Positions 52,755 through 61,116 of a stretch of 64,000 bases of DNA are shown piece after piece. The notes below the pieces were generated by a model. It saw nothing but the letters and a program-made list of their open reading frames with translations, was not told where the DNA came from and made no database searches. The position numbers and the translations under genes were made by a program. Source of the stretch: JANYGM01 sp043764015. Its GTDB lineage: Bacteria; Bacteroidota; Bacteroidia; Cytophagales; Thermonemataceae. The DNA lies in NCBI GenBank assembly GCA_043764015.1, contig JAYUKY010000015.1:7372-71371 (forward strand), given 5' to 3'. The first letter of the stretch is position 1; every line of letters starts with the position of its first letter.

Positions 52755-54155
52755 ATGAAAAAAATAAACTTTAAAAAAATACTCATATTGTGTTTATGTG
52801 TGTGTTTTAGTGCAAATTTTACTCAAAAAACACTAGCGCAAGTCGTTTGTACTGAAAGAATGCCCACAAGTGGTGATGGTGTGAAAACGAAAACGGCAGG
52901 GCAAACTGCTAAGTTTTGGAAAGCTGGGCAAACTATTACTATCAAATTCCTTGCAGGAAGCCCATTTGTGCGTGGGAAAGTCAAGCAATATGCAAGTGAA
53001 TGGCTCAAACACGCTAATCTCAAATTTGAATTTGTGGCTGATAATGTACCTGCAATGATTAGGATAGATTTCAAACAAGGTGGCTCATATTCCTATCTTG
53101 GCACAGATAATATGCTTATTGGTGCTAACGAACATACTATGAACTACGGTTGGCTTACAGACCAAAGTGCAGAAACTGAATTTAGTAGGGTTGTGGTACA
53201 CGAGTTTGGGCATATGTTGGGGCTTATACACGAGCAAGCACACCCAGATGTAGAAATTCCTTGGGACAAAGAAAAAGTTTATGCATATTATGCCAAACAA
53301 GGTTGGGATAGAAAACAAGTAGATAGCCAAGTTTTTTACCGTTATAGCCACGAAATAACGCAATATAGTGCTTATGACAAACTTTCTATTATGCACTATG
53401 CCGTTCCGAAAGAACATACTATTGGCGGTTTTGAGATAAAATGGAACACGGCTTTGTCTGAAACAGATAAGGCTTTTATTGCTAGGATTTATCCAAAAGC
53501 AAATAATCCAACCATTACAAATCCTACTACTGGTGGTGGAAATGGTGGTACAACTGCGTCTGGTGAGATTTTACCAAGAAATTTAGCAACTGGTTGGTAT
53601 GGTATGCCATTCCCTAAACTTGATGCTACTGTAAATTATCCAAACGGACAAACGTATATGTTTTATGGTAGCGAATATGTGCGTTGGGATTATAATGAAG
53701 AAGCATATCTTACGCCAAAATCTATTTCAGAGGGCTGGAAAGGCGTTAATTTTACTAAAATAGATGCTGCAATATATTGGGAAAGTACACAAAAAATTTA
53801 TTTTTTTAGTGGAGATGAATATGTGAGGTATGATATTGCAGAGGAAAAAGTTGATAGAGGTTTTCCTATGAAAATCAAGTCTGGTTGGTCAGGAATGGAA
53901 AATTTTGGAAAGATTGATGCGGCTTTTCCTTGGAAAGACAAAGTTTATTTTTTTAGTGGAAATCAGTATGTTCGTTTTAGTTTTATGGATAATAAAATTG
54001 ATGAAGGCTACCCAAAAACCATCAATAAAACTACGTGGAAAGGCATTAATTTTGATAAAATTGATGCGGCACTCGTTTGGAAATCTCCTATTGTGTATTT
54101 TTTCAAAGGAAACCAATATTACCGCTTTGATATGAACAAAGATAGTACGTTTTAA
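52755..54155 (+). CDS. Secreted astacin-like zinc metalloprotease with hemopexin repeats
   Basis: 466 residues: signal peptide (to about 29), zinc protease domain (about 35-255) and four hemopexin-type repeats (about 275-466). The zinc site is H149-EFG-H153 with the third His at 159 and Glu next (HEFGHMLGLIHEQ); the Met-turn is S-I-M213-H-Y215, so this is astacin/M12A-like rather than a plain matrixin. A short Gly/Thr linker precedes the hemopexin part, whose repeats share KIDAA...YFFxGxxYxR. No type IX sorting domain is seen. It probably degrades extracellular protein or host matrix; the propeller would choose the substrate. Confidence 0.88.
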   Translation: MKKINFKKILILCLCVCFSANFTQKTLAQVVCTERMPTSGDGVKTKTAGQTAKFWKAGQTITIKFLAGSPFVRGKVKQYASEWLKHANLKFEFVADNVPAMIRIDFKQGGSYSYLGTDNMLIGANEHTMNYGWLTDQSAETEFSRVVVHEFGHMLGLIHEQAHPDVEIPWDKEKVYAYYAKQGWDRKQVDSQVFYRYSHEITQYSAYDKLSIMHYAVPKEHTIGGFEIKWNTALSETDKAFIARIYPKANNPTITNPTTGGGNGGTTASGEILPRNLATGWYGMPFPKLDATVNYPNGQTYMFYGSEYVRWDYNEEAYLTPKSISEGWKGVNFTKIDAAIYWESTQKIYFFSGDEYVRYDIAEEKVDRGFPMKIKSGWSGMENFGKIDAAFPWKDKVYFFSGNQYVRFSFMDNKIDEGYPKTINKTTWKGINFDKIDAALVWKSPIVYFFKGNQYYRFDMNKDSTF

Positions 54156-54172
54156 AGAAAATTATTATAGTA

Positions 54173-54213
54173 CAAAAAAGGTAGCCTTTATATACGAAAA
54201 GCTACCTTTTTTT
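54173..54213 (+). terminator. Terminator of the metalloprotease gene
   Basis: Stem AAAAAAGGTAGC / GCTACCTTTTTT, 18 bp after the stop. Confidence 0.85.
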
Positions 54214-54316
54214 GGTTTAATTATGAAATAATTGAAATATCAAGCACAAAAGTATAAAATAGAGATTTTAACATTTATTTCTCAAAATAGTTTTTATGTT
54301 ATTATTTATCAAAAAA

Positions 54317-54348
54317 ATATGGTAGTATTAAAATATGGTAGTATTAAA
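54317..54348. repeat. 16-bp tandem duplication at a MITE end
   Basis: ATATGGTAGTATTAAA is present twice in direct succession; the second copy runs into the inverted-repeat element that starts at 54337. Confidence 0.7.
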
Positions 54349-54479
54349 CAAGTAATGCTAGAAATTTTCAGGGTAAAATCAAATTAGACAATGGGGCATG
54401 CCCCATTGCGTGTTGTTACATTTTTTATTTTCCAAAACTCTTTCTGTTCCTAGTACGGCATTACTTGCTTAACACTACC
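54337..54479. repeat. 143-bp MITE-like element with GGTAGTATTAAACAAGTAATG ends
   Basis: The ends 54337-54360 and 54454-54479 are inverted copies with about four mismatches. A perfect 20-bp palindrome (54389-54408, core GGGGCATGCCCC) lies near the centre. No ORF. It fills most of the spacer between the metalloprotease and gatA. Confidence 0.75.
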
Positions 54480-54484
54480 AGTAA

Positions 54485-55915
54485 CTAACTATTTTTCATC
54501 AAATAACCAGAAAAATTCATTAGTTTTTCTTCCTCAAAAAAATCAGCCATTATTTGCAAACCAATAGGCATATTTTCGTTATCTTTTCCGCAGGGAATGG
54601 AGATAGCGGGCATTCCTACTACGTTTGCCTGCACAGAAAAAATATCAGCCAAATACATTTGGATTGGGTCTTCTGAGAAACTACCAAACTTTGGGGCGGT
54701 TGTGGGCGCATTTGGCGACAAAATAAAACTATATTCTTTGAAAATTTCTTCTGTTTTTTCTTGAACAAGCCTTCTAACTTTTTGAGCCTTCGTGTAATAG
54801 GCATCATAATAACTAGCACTAAGCACAAAAGTTCCTAACATAATGCGTTCTTTTACCGTTTTTCCAAAGCCTTCCGAACGTGTTTTTTTGTACATTTGCT
54901 CCAAATTTTCTGCGTTTTTACTACGGAAACCGTATTTTACGCCATCATAACGAGAAAGATTAGAACTCGCTTCTGCAGTCGTAAGGATATAATAAGTAGG
55001 CAAAATCACAGATAAAAGGGGAAAATCAACTGCTTCAACTGTATGCCCTTGCTCACGCAAAAACGCAATTTTTTGGTTGATAGCCGTTTTTATTTCCGGT
55101 TGCAAAGCATCATTTTCAATAGTTTCTTTGATGTAAGCTATTTTTATTTTTTTAGAATTATCAAAAGCAAGGTTTTGTGTATATTTTGGCACTTCTTTAC
55201 TAGAAACAGTACTATCAAAATCATCTTTTCCCGCAATGACTTCCATTATCAATGCAATGTCTTCAACAGATTTGCCTATTACGCCAATACAGTCAAATGA
55301 AGACGCATAAGCCGCCAAACCATAACGAGAAAGGCGTGAATAAGTTGGTTTTAAGCCAATCACGCCACAAAATGATGCAGGCTGACGTACTGACCCACCC
55401 GTATCTGACCCAATAGAAATCTGACATAAATCCGCCTGAATAGCTACCGCAGATGCCCCAGACGAGCCACCAGGTACACGAGAGTTATCAGCATCATTGA
55501 GCGTATTTCCAAAAGCAGAATTCTCATTGGTAGAACCCATTGCAAATTCATCACAATTTTGCCTGCCAATAATAATGGCATCTTCTGCCAAAAGTCTTTC
55601 TACAATAGTAGCTGAAAATTGCGACACAAAACCATCTAAAATCTTAGAACTAGCTTGCAAAGGGTGATTTTCGTAGCAAATTACGTCTTTAAGACCTATA
55701 ATCATTCCTGCAAGTCGTCCTTGTGTATTGTTTTTTATTTTTTCATCAATTTTTTCAGCTTTTGCAAGTGCTTCATCAGCATAAACACTCAAAAAAACAT
55801 TTAATTTTTTTTTGCTTTCAATACGTGAAAGATGATGTTCTACAAGGCTTTTACAAGTGATAGCACCACTTTTAAGGTCGTTTTGTATGGCTGAAAAAGT
55901 AATATAATTGGTCAT
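54485..55915 (-). CDS. gatA: Asp/Glu-tRNA amidotransferase subunit A
   Basis: 476 residues, amidase-signature enzyme. It releases ammonia from glutamine for amidation of Glu-tRNA(Gln) or Asp-tRNA(Asn) by GatB. The Ser-cisSer-Lys triad is present: K76 in GLKDV, the glycine/serine-rich PGGSSGASAVA, and the nucleophile region SDTGGSVRQPAS. GatA-specific GLKPTYSRLSRYGL and ANVVGMPAISIPCG follow. gatB and gatC are elsewhere. A palindromic repeat unit lies upstream. Confidence 0.96.
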   Translation of the reverse strand: MTNYITFSAIQNDLKSGAITCKSLVEHHLSRIESKKKLNVFLSVYADEALAKAEKIDEKIKNNTQGRLAGMIIGLKDVICYENHPLQASSKILDGFVSQFSATIVERLLAEDAIIIGRQNCDEFAMGSTNENSAFGNTLNDADNSRVPGGSSGASAVAIQADLCQISIGSDTGGSVRQPASFCGVIGLKPTYSRLSRYGLAAYASSFDCIGVIGKSVEDIALIMEVIAGKDDFDSTVSSKEVPKYTQNLAFDNSKKIKIAYIKETIENDALQPEIKTAINQKIAFLREQGHTVEAVDFPLLSVILPTYYILTTAEASSNLSRYDGVKYGFRSKNAENLEQMYKKTRSEGFGKTVKERIMLGTFVLSASYYDAYYTKAQKVRRLVQEKTEEIFKEYSFILSPNAPTTAPKFGSFSEDPIQMYLADIFSVQANVVGMPAISIPCGKDNENMPIGLQIMADFFEEEKLMNFSGYLMKNS

Positions 55916-55938
55916 TTTGGAAGAAATTTTTAGAAAAA

Positions 55939-55973
55939 TACTGTCGCTTGCCTCTAGCCAAGTGACAGAGTAG
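55939..55973. repeat. Single palindromic unit of the 17861 element family
   Basis: TACTGTCGCTTGCCTCTAGC then CAAGTGACAG, matching the right end of the element at 17861-18110 read in reverse. Confidence 0.65.
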
Positions 55974-55987
55974 AAATAATTTGCAAT

Positions 55988-56034
55988 AAAAAACCTTCAA
56001 AATTTCTCTTTTGAAGAAATTTAAAGGTTTTTTT
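55988..56034 (-). terminator. tatA terminator
   Basis: Stem AAAAAACCTT...AAGGTTTTTT with internal AAATTTCTC/AGAAATTT pairing; 34 bp past the tatA stop. Confidence 0.75.
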
Positions 56035-56067
56035 AGTTTTTATGTGAAAACTTGTACTATTTTGACA

Positions 56068-56271
56068 TTATTTTTTGTCTTCTGGCACGCTGTCTTCAAT
56101 GTTTTTCTGCACTTCACGTGTAGCATCTTTGAACTCACGTATGCCTTTACCAAAGCCACGCATTAGTTCAGGGATTTTTTTTGCGCCAAAAAGCAAAACA
56201 ATAGCAAATATAATAATGGCAATCTCGCCAAAATTGAGGTTTCCTAAGAATAATAATATTGAAAGTAGCAT
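56068..56271 (-). CDS. tatA: Twin-arginine translocase subunit TatA/E
   Basis: 67 residues. Membrane helix (about 11-29, FGEIAIIIFAIVLLFGAKKIPEL), the hinge FGAKKIPELMRGFGKGIREF and an acidic amphipathic tail, all diagnostic. TatA rings form the pore for folded, twin-arginine signal proteins. tatC is not adjacent. Own promoter. Confidence 0.95.
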   Translation of the reverse strand: MLLSILLFLGNLNFGEIAIIIFAIVLLFGAKKIPELMRGFGKGIREFKDATREVQKNIEDSVPEDKK

Positions 56272-56300
56272 TTTTTTAGTTTTTTAAATGATTACTAGCA

Positions 56301-56308
56301 CAAAGATA
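56301..56308 (-). promoter_or_regulatory. -7 box of tatA
   Basis: TATCTTTG followed by TG on the minus strand, 30 bp before ATG 56271. Confidence 0.55.
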
Positions 56309-56470
56309 CGAAAATTTAATTCAATTACGAATTATCAATTATGAATTATGGATAAATAACATAATTCATAACTGACTGGGTAGTACATTATGAATAAAAT
56401 CAAGGTAGAACTTTTTTGAGTGTGAAGCGTAAAATTTTGCACCATAAGAAGGCAAAACTAAACTAAAAAC

Positions 56471-56507
56471 AAAAAAAGCTATTTCAATTATTGAAATAGC
56501 TTTTTTT
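56471..56507 (-). terminator. Terminator of the permease gene
   Basis: Stem AAAAAAAGCTATTTCAA with its exact complement and T-run; about 130 bp past the stop. Confidence 0.8.
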
Positions 56508-56634
56508 GTTTTCTGAAAGAAAAGAATAATTATTTGAAAATAACTATTTGATAAGCTCAACATTACAATTGATGTTTACCATTTGCCCCTAAAACCTAAT
56601 CTATATTAAGAAAATATTTGGGAAAATCTATCTA

Positions 56635-57822
56635 CTAAAATTTCTTTAGCAAGCCATTGATAGTCAAAATATTCACACTTACTGAAACTGCTACAAACAC
56701 AACTGCCACCACCCAAACCTGAAAATCAGGTGTAGAGGCTATTTCAAAGCCTTTTTCTGCTAAAAATTTCGTCAGAAAAGTATTCAAAAATGCTAATAAA
56801 GCAACACTCAAAACCGTAATAATACCAATAAAAATAAGCACTCTTTGCAACATAAAACTAGCCAACATTTTGCGTGTGTAGCCTAATTGTAGCAAAAGTT
56901 GTACTTCATTTTTTGCTTCTGCAAGAAGTAGTCGCATATTCATAGTAAAAATAACTAACGCAAGTCCTACAAAAAGTACACCCAACGCACCTACAACACT
57001 CATCACGACCTTAATAATGCCACCTGCTTTGCTTGCCTGCAAACGGTCTTGCCCCACTTGGTAATCTTTGCCTTCCAAAAAGGTTTTCAAATTAGGGTCT
57101 GTAGGATTGTTTACTTGCACAATAAGCCTTGCGGGGTTATCTTGTCTATCATCTCCAATATTTTTATTAGCCCATTTCATAAAATTCTCTGGCACAAGCA
57201 ACGTAGGAATACGGTCATTAAAACCTACTATTTTCATATTGATATAGGTTTTTTTGTTTTTATTACTACTGTTGTAAAGTTCTACACGTACTGCAGGTGC
57301 AAGGCTAATAGTGCTTTTGGAAAGTTGTGGCAAACCTTTTGCTAGTGCATAACCAAAATTATACAAATTCAGAAATTCTTGCGAAAGCACAAGTGGTACA
57401 AATTCTTGTCCTTCTTGCCAATCCCAATTACGAGGGATTTCTCCCATCATATCATCTGGCACAGCCTCAAAGAAAAGTTCTGTTTGAATAGGCAAAACCT
57501 CATTTCCATACGCCCAAGCTGCAAATTGGTTGGAACGAAACAACCCAATTTTTTTAGTAAAACTTTGTTTTTCTATTTCTTTGATTTCTTCTGGCGCAAA
57601 ATCAGCCCTTGCAAGCGTGAGTGTGTTCATCATTCCTACTTTTTTGTTGATAATAAGGTAGTCTGACACACTTTCATTAGGAGCTAAAAGTTCGTTTATT
57701 TTGATATAAAGATGCACAGAAAGCAGCAACAGCAACAAACCAAGCATAAAACCAACGCCTGCAAACACTAATTGTCCTTTACTTTGGCGTGCATTGAATA
57801 TCTTTTGAAGAATTTTTTTCAT
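56635..57822 (-). CDS. FtsX/MacB-type ABC transporter permease
   Basis: 395 residues: one N-terminal helix (about 17-37), a large extracytoplasmic domain (about 40-265) and three C-terminal helices (about 270-295, 325-350, 368-388), the four-helix FtsX/MacB layout. The cytoplasmic loop ends LRLLLAEAKNEVQLLLQLGYTRKML, the coupling segment that docks to an ATPase (compare ExxLLRALGaS). No ATPase gene is adjacent, so the partner is elsewhere. The substrate may be a lipoprotein or mechanical force on a wall enzyme. Confidence 0.8.
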   Translation of the reverse strand: MKKILQKIFNARQSKGQLVFAGVGFMLGLLLLLLSVHLYIKINELLAPNESVSDYLIINKKVGMMNTLTLARADFAPEEIKEIEKQSFTKKIGLFRSNQFAAWAYGNEVLPIQTELFFEAVPDDMMGEIPRNWDWQEGQEFVPLVLSQEFLNLYNFGYALAKGLPQLSKSTISLAPAVRVELYNSSNKNKKTYINMKIVGFNDRIPTLLVPENFMKWANKNIGDDRQDNPARLIVQVNNPTDPNLKTFLEGKDYQVGQDRLQASKAGGIIKVVMSVVGALGVLFVGLALVIFTMNMRLLLAEAKNEVQLLLQLGYTRKMLASFMLQRVLIFIGIITVLSVALLAFLNTFLTKFLAEKGFEIASTPDFQVWVVAVVFVAVSVSVNILTINGLLKKF

Positions 57823-57850
57823 TCGTTATTATTGATAGGATAATTTTTAT

Positions 57851-57858
57851 CAAAATTA
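57851..57858 (-). promoter_or_regulatory. -7 box of the permease gene
   Basis: TAATTTTG on the minus strand, 29 bp before ATG 57822. Confidence 0.5.
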
Positions 57859-57957
57859 GAAAAAAAACAACCAAATTTCAACAAAAAATAAGAAATCTTT
57901 GTTATCAGAAAAATCAAACTAAAATAATTGGTTAGTAATTTCTAACAAATATGCCTT

Positions 57958-58107
57958 ATGAGATACAAAATAGAAAGAAAACAATTCAATGAAAAAGGCA
58001 TTTATCCACAAGATTGGACAGGAAAAACGGCTGAAGACAGAATAAAAGCCCTCACAGAACTAAGTATAATGATGTATCAACTCAAAGAATTAGGTAAGAA
58101 AAAATAA
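57958..58107 (+). CDS. Small helical protein upstream of a nucleotidyltransferase
   Basis: 49 residues, ATG 57958 to TAA 58107. Basic N-terminus (MRYKIERKQFNEKGIYPQ), then DWTGKTAEDRIKALTELS with a helix. Similar short proteins stand before AbiEii-like nucleotidyltransferase genes in many Bacteroidota (from general knowledge), and the next gene starts 18 bp on. Likely the partner, perhaps antitoxin, of that gene. Confidence 0.6.
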   Translation: MRYKIERKQFNEKGIYPQDWTGKTAEDRIKALTELSIMMYQLKELGKKK

Positions 58108-58125
58108 ATAAAATATAACTATAAT

Positions 58126-58584
58126 ATGGTGCTTTTCCCTTCTTTTAGAGAGTTTTTGATTTTGCTAAATAAATATGAAGTAGAATATCTTGTCATTGGT
58201 GGTTATGCAGTTGCCATTCACGGCTATGTGAGAGCTACAGGAGATGCTGCTATTTGGATAAATCCAACACTTGAAAATGCAGACAAAATGCTTACAGTAA
58301 TGCTTCATTTTGGATTTGGTGAATATGATTTTAAACTAGAAGATTTTTTAGTTACCAATGAAACTGGGTTTGTTTCTTTTGGAGATGAGCCTTTTAAGAT
58401 AGAAATTCTTACCAAAACCTTTGGTGTTACGTTCCCAAAGGCGTATAAACATAGAAAAATGGTAGAACTTGAAGGAATAAATGTCAATTTTATGGGCTTT
58501 GATGACCTTATCACCAATAAAAAAGCCCTATCAAGAGAAAAAGATTTGAATGATTTAGCTAATTTAATTGCCCCAAACCAATAA
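58126..58584 (+). CDS. AbiEii-like nucleotidyltransferase with a changed active site
   Basis: 152 residues. Nucleotidyltransferase fold: EYLVIGGYAVAIHGYVRATG, then the region that should read DxD but is D40-A-A42 (GDAAIWI), then INPTLENADKM, EPFKIEILT and LITNKKALSREKDLNDL. The GG motif and third acidic-type region remain, but the second catalytic Asp is lost, so nucleotide transfer is doubtful. With the 49-residue upstream gene it looks like a toxin-antitoxin-type pair whose enzyme is inactive or altered. Confidence 0.8.
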   Translation: MVLFPSFREFLILLNKYEVEYLVIGGYAVAIHGYVRATGDAAIWINPTLENADKMLTVMLHFGFGEYDFKLEDFLVTNETGFVSFGDEPFKIEILTKTFGVTFPKAYKHRKMVELEGINVNFMGFDDLITNKKALSREKDLNDLANLIAPNQ

Positions 58585-58606
58585 ACACAAGATAATCTCC
58601 AAAACA

Positions 58607-59101
58607 ATGAAAAACATTTTTTTAACATTTTTAATGACTATGTTGCTTGTAACTTCAGCTTGCGGGCAAAATAAAATCAAAACTCAAACCAAAACATCAA
58701 CAAAAATGAAATTTGCAATAGAAAAAACAGCAGAAGAATGGAAAAAAATCCTCTCCGCAGAAGAATACAGAGTGTTAAGAGAGAAAGGAACAGAACGTGC
58801 TTTTACTGGAATACTCAATACAAACAAAGAAACAGGTGTGTATAATTGCGCTGGTTGCGACAATCCACTCTTCAAATCTGATACAAAGTTTGACTCTGGG
58901 ACGGGCTGGCCTAGCTTCTTTGATGCGTTGCCAAATGGAGTTGCACTTATAGAAGATGCCACACACGGAATGGTACGTACAGAGGTAGTTTGCGCCAAAT
59001 GTGGCGGACACTTGGGACACGTGTTTGATGATGGTCCTAAACCTACTAATATGCGCTATTGTATGAACTCTATTTCTTTGGATTTTAAGCCTAAAAAGTA
59101 G
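58607..59101 (+). CDS. msrB: Methionine-R-sulfoxide reductase MsrB, lipoprotein form
   Basis: 164 residues from ATG 58607. The signal ends in a lipobox (VTSACGQ), so it works in the periplasm. Two CxxC zinc motifs (CAGC, CAKC), the core FDSGTGWPSF, and catalytic C152 in RYCMNSISLDF are present. It reduces the R-form of methionine sulfoxide in proteins. The upstream TTG start is rejected in favour of the signal peptide start. Confidence 0.95.
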   Translation: MKNIFLTFLMTMLLVTSACGQNKIKTQTKTSTKMKFAIEKTAEEWKKILSAEEYRVLREKGTERAFTGILNTNKETGVYNCAGCDNPLFKSDTKFDSGTGWPSFFDALPNGVALIEDATHGMVRTEVVCAKCGGHLGHVFDDGPKPTNMRYCMNSISLDFKPKK

Positions 59102-59110
59102 CTGATTATC

Positions 59111-59144
59111 AGACCTTCAAGGTTTTAAAAACCTTGAAAGTCTT
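59111..59144 (+). repeat. Hairpin after msrB
   Basis: AGACCTTCAAGGTTTT with an imperfect inverted copy; the same style as the 10720 and 33419 hairpins. It could act as a first terminator. Confidence 0.55.
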
Positions 59145-59162
59145 ACTTTAGATTTATAATAC

Positions 59163-59201
59163 ACAAAAAAGCCTTTCCAAAAGTTGGAAAGGCTTTTTTG
59201 T
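59163..59201 (+). terminator. msrB terminator
   Basis: Stem ACAAAAAAGCCTTTCCAA with its complement and T-run. Confidence 0.85.
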
Positions 59202-59325
59202 ATAGTATTGAATTATAAATAATGTGTGAATTTCATAAAATTATCACATTATTATACAAAACATCAACAAAAAATATTGCTCACCTTTGTAAAATACTTC
59301 TAGTTCACCTCTAAACACTAAAATT

Positions 59326-59547
59326 ATGTTTTACGACAATTATTATTACGGTATGAATCCCATCTGGTGGGTCGTTTGGGTCATTTTGATACTCTGGATT
59401 TTTGCTGTTCCCTACGCAATTCCTGGGCAAAGACACAAAAGAGATACTGCTTTTGAGGTTTTGCGCAAAAGATTTGCGGCTGGGCAAATTTCGGCACAAG
59501 AATACGCAAAAGATAAGGAAATTTTAGAGAAAGATTTAGCAAAATAG
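59326..59547 (+). CDS. Small membrane protein with SHOCT domain
   Basis: 73 residues. One Trp-rich membrane helix (about 13-33, IWWVVWVILILWIFAVPYAI), then a SHOCT domain: AFEVLRKRFAAGQISAQEYAKDKEILEKDL. SHOCT is a short helical pair often put at the C-end of membrane proteins; function unknown. Palindromic repeats follow. Confidence 0.85.
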   Translation: MFYDNYYYGMNPIWWVVWVILILWIFAVPYAIPGQRHKRDTAFEVLRKRFAAGQISAQEYAKDKEILEKDLAK

Positions 59548-59655
59548 TAGAAACGTTGCTTGCAACGTCTCCACGACAAGCAACAACAGCATAAGGAAAA
59601 GTATTATTCATAAATACATTTCTCTACGTCCAGACATTGCAAGCAACGTCTCTAC
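59548..59655. repeat. Element with two ACGTTGC-TT-GCAACGT-type hairpins
   Basis: Palindromes at 59552-59570 and 59632-59651, with GTAGAAACGTTGC and GCAACGTCTCTAC facing each other at the outer ends. The inner words AATACATTTCTCTACG recur at 48720-48736. Confidence 0.65.
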
Positions 59656-59669
59656 AAAAATATTAACAA

Positions 59670-59760
59670 TAGGTTGTAAATAACTTCCTAGTTTTATTTT
59701 TTATTGTAGGTGGCGTGAACGCCACCTCTTTATATCAAAGGCAAAAATAGCCACCATAAC
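59670..59760. repeat. Dispersed repeat with GGTGGCGTGAACGCCAC hairpin, copy 2
   Basis: Reverse-oriented relative of 45877-45998. The hairpin at about 59709-59726 and its left flank match almost base for base; the right end has diverged. Confidence 0.75.
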
Positions 59761-59802
59761 CTTGCAATACGTTACTTAACTAAAATAAACAATCAAATCC
59801 AA

Positions 59803-60657
59803 ATGATAAATATTAAAAACATTCTTGTTCCCATTGATTTCTCTACAACCGCAAGAAATGCGTACCAATACGCAAAAAAGCTAGCTGAAGTATTGAATGC
59901 AAGCGTTACGCTTATCAATATTGAAGAATATTATATGCCAATTTCTGAAATTCCTTTTGAGGCTTTCCCTGAAAACGAAAACTATATCACAGAAGAAATG
60001 GAAAATTTCATTAAAGATGAAAATACTTCTAATGATTGGATAATGCTAAACCATAAACTCAAAAACAAAACACTAAAAGGTGACCTCACAGGGGCAATTA
60101 TTGCGCTTTCTGATGAAAATAGTACTGATTTAATTGTTATTGGTACAACTGGTTTGCAAGATTTTCTTTCAAAAATAACTGGAAGTATCTCGCTTACAGT
60201 TGCGAGCAAGGCGCATTGCCCTGTAATACTTGTACCACACCTTGCAAAATGGCACAACATCAATAAAATAATGTATGCAAGCAATTATGACTCCACTTCT
60301 TCAAAAATGATTAAGGAAATCATAGATTTTTCTTTGTTTTTGAATGCTAAAGTGGATTTTGTTCACGTAGAAGACTTCAGTTCTAAAGAAGAAATACGCA
60401 AAACTGCTATTATGAAAGAAGAATTATTTGAATTGACTGACCATATTGCCTCTTTGCAAGTACATTCTATTTATGGAGAAGACAAAATAGAAGGTTTGAA
60501 AGAGTATGCAGCACATAATAACGTGGATTTAATGGCTTTTGCTAGCAAAAGACGAGGTTTTTGGGATAATTTTACGCATAAAAGCGTCACAGAACACATT
60601 GCACTATCTACTGAAAAGCCTATGATGCTGTTGCACCTCAATAATGAACTAGAATAA
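59803..60657 (+). CDS. Universal stress protein, tandem UspA domains
   Basis: 284 residues with two UspA domains (about 1-147 and 150-284). The first has the ATP motif G-x2-G-x9-GS (IGTTGLQDFLSKITGS) and ends PVILVP; the second is less conserved. Stress-induced nucleotide-binding protein of the cytoplasm. Start of a run of plus-strand genes up to the second Usp at 62163. Confidence 0.92.
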   Translation: MINIKNILVPIDFSTTARNAYQYAKKLAEVLNASVTLINIEEYYMPISEIPFEAFPENENYITEEMENFIKDENTSNDWIMLNHKLKNKTLKGDLTGAIIALSDENSTDLIVIGTTGLQDFLSKITGSISLTVASKAHCPVILVPHLAKWHNINKIMYASNYDSTSSKMIKEIIDFSLFLNAKVDFVHVEDFSSKEEIRKTAIMKEELFELTDHIASLQVHSIYGEDKIEGLKEYAAHNNVDLMAFASKRRGFWDNFTHKSVTEHIALSTEKPMMLLHLNNELE

Positions 60658-60715
60658 TCTGATGTGTGATATATAATGTGTGATATATGATATAAATACA
60701 ATTTTATTACAATAA

Positions 60716-60750
60716 AAACTCACAACTTATAATTCATAATTTACAACTCA
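60716..60750. repeat. Tandem 7-bp repeat, AACTCAC family
   Basis: AACTCAC, AACTTAT, AATTCAT, AATTTAC, AACTCAT in a row, just before ATG 60753. Confidence 0.7.
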
Positions 60751-60752
60751 TT

Positions 60753-61112
60753 ATGGCACTTAATTTGCAAATTATTTGGCTTTTTTTATTAGCTATTCCT
60801 ATTGTGTGTGTAGCGTGGACGGTTACACAAGAAGAGATTTTCAAAGAACCACACAATTTTTGCATTGAGAAAAGCAAAAATTGTAAATATATTTTACAAA
60901 GAAAATTTTTTTACCTCTTCACTTGTGAATATTGCTTCAGTCATTACGTGGCGTTGTTTTTTATAATACTTACAGACTACTGACTACTGGAAAATAACTG
61001 GAAAGGATATGTTATTGGGTGGTTTGCGCTTGTCTGGATTGCCAATGTTTATATGAGTTTGTTTATGTTTTTACGTCAAGGTATCAGAATAGAGAAAAAT
61101 AACACAAATTAA
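60753..61112 (+). pseudogene. Small membrane protein gene with an in-frame TGA
   Basis: A 76-codon frame ends in TGA (60981-60983), yet the same frame continues with clear coding character to TAA 61112: KGYVIGWFALVWIANVYM, then LRQGIR. The two halves together (119 codons) look like one protein with membrane helices at each end and a CEYCFSHYV motif before the stop. It is either a nonsense mutation or sequencing error, or TGA readthrough. Stop-codon neighbours are GACTACTGACTACT, a 7-bp direct duplication. Function unknown. Confidence 0.7.
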
Positions 61113-61116
61113 AAAT

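Larger units (their letters stand above)
56272..56634. other. Gene-free spacer between tatA and the permease
   Basis: Holds the tatA promoter (56301-56308), AATTACG-type heptamers (56321-56350), AT-rich filler and the permease terminator (56471-56507). No gene. Confidence 0.65.

Noticed and set aside
56366..56563. 65-codon minus-strand frame
   Set aside because: It spans the terminator of the permease gene and has no promoter or homology.
60981..60983. TGA decoded as tryptophan genome-wide
   Set aside because: The response regulator at 44513 ends properly in TGA, so TGA is used as a stop.
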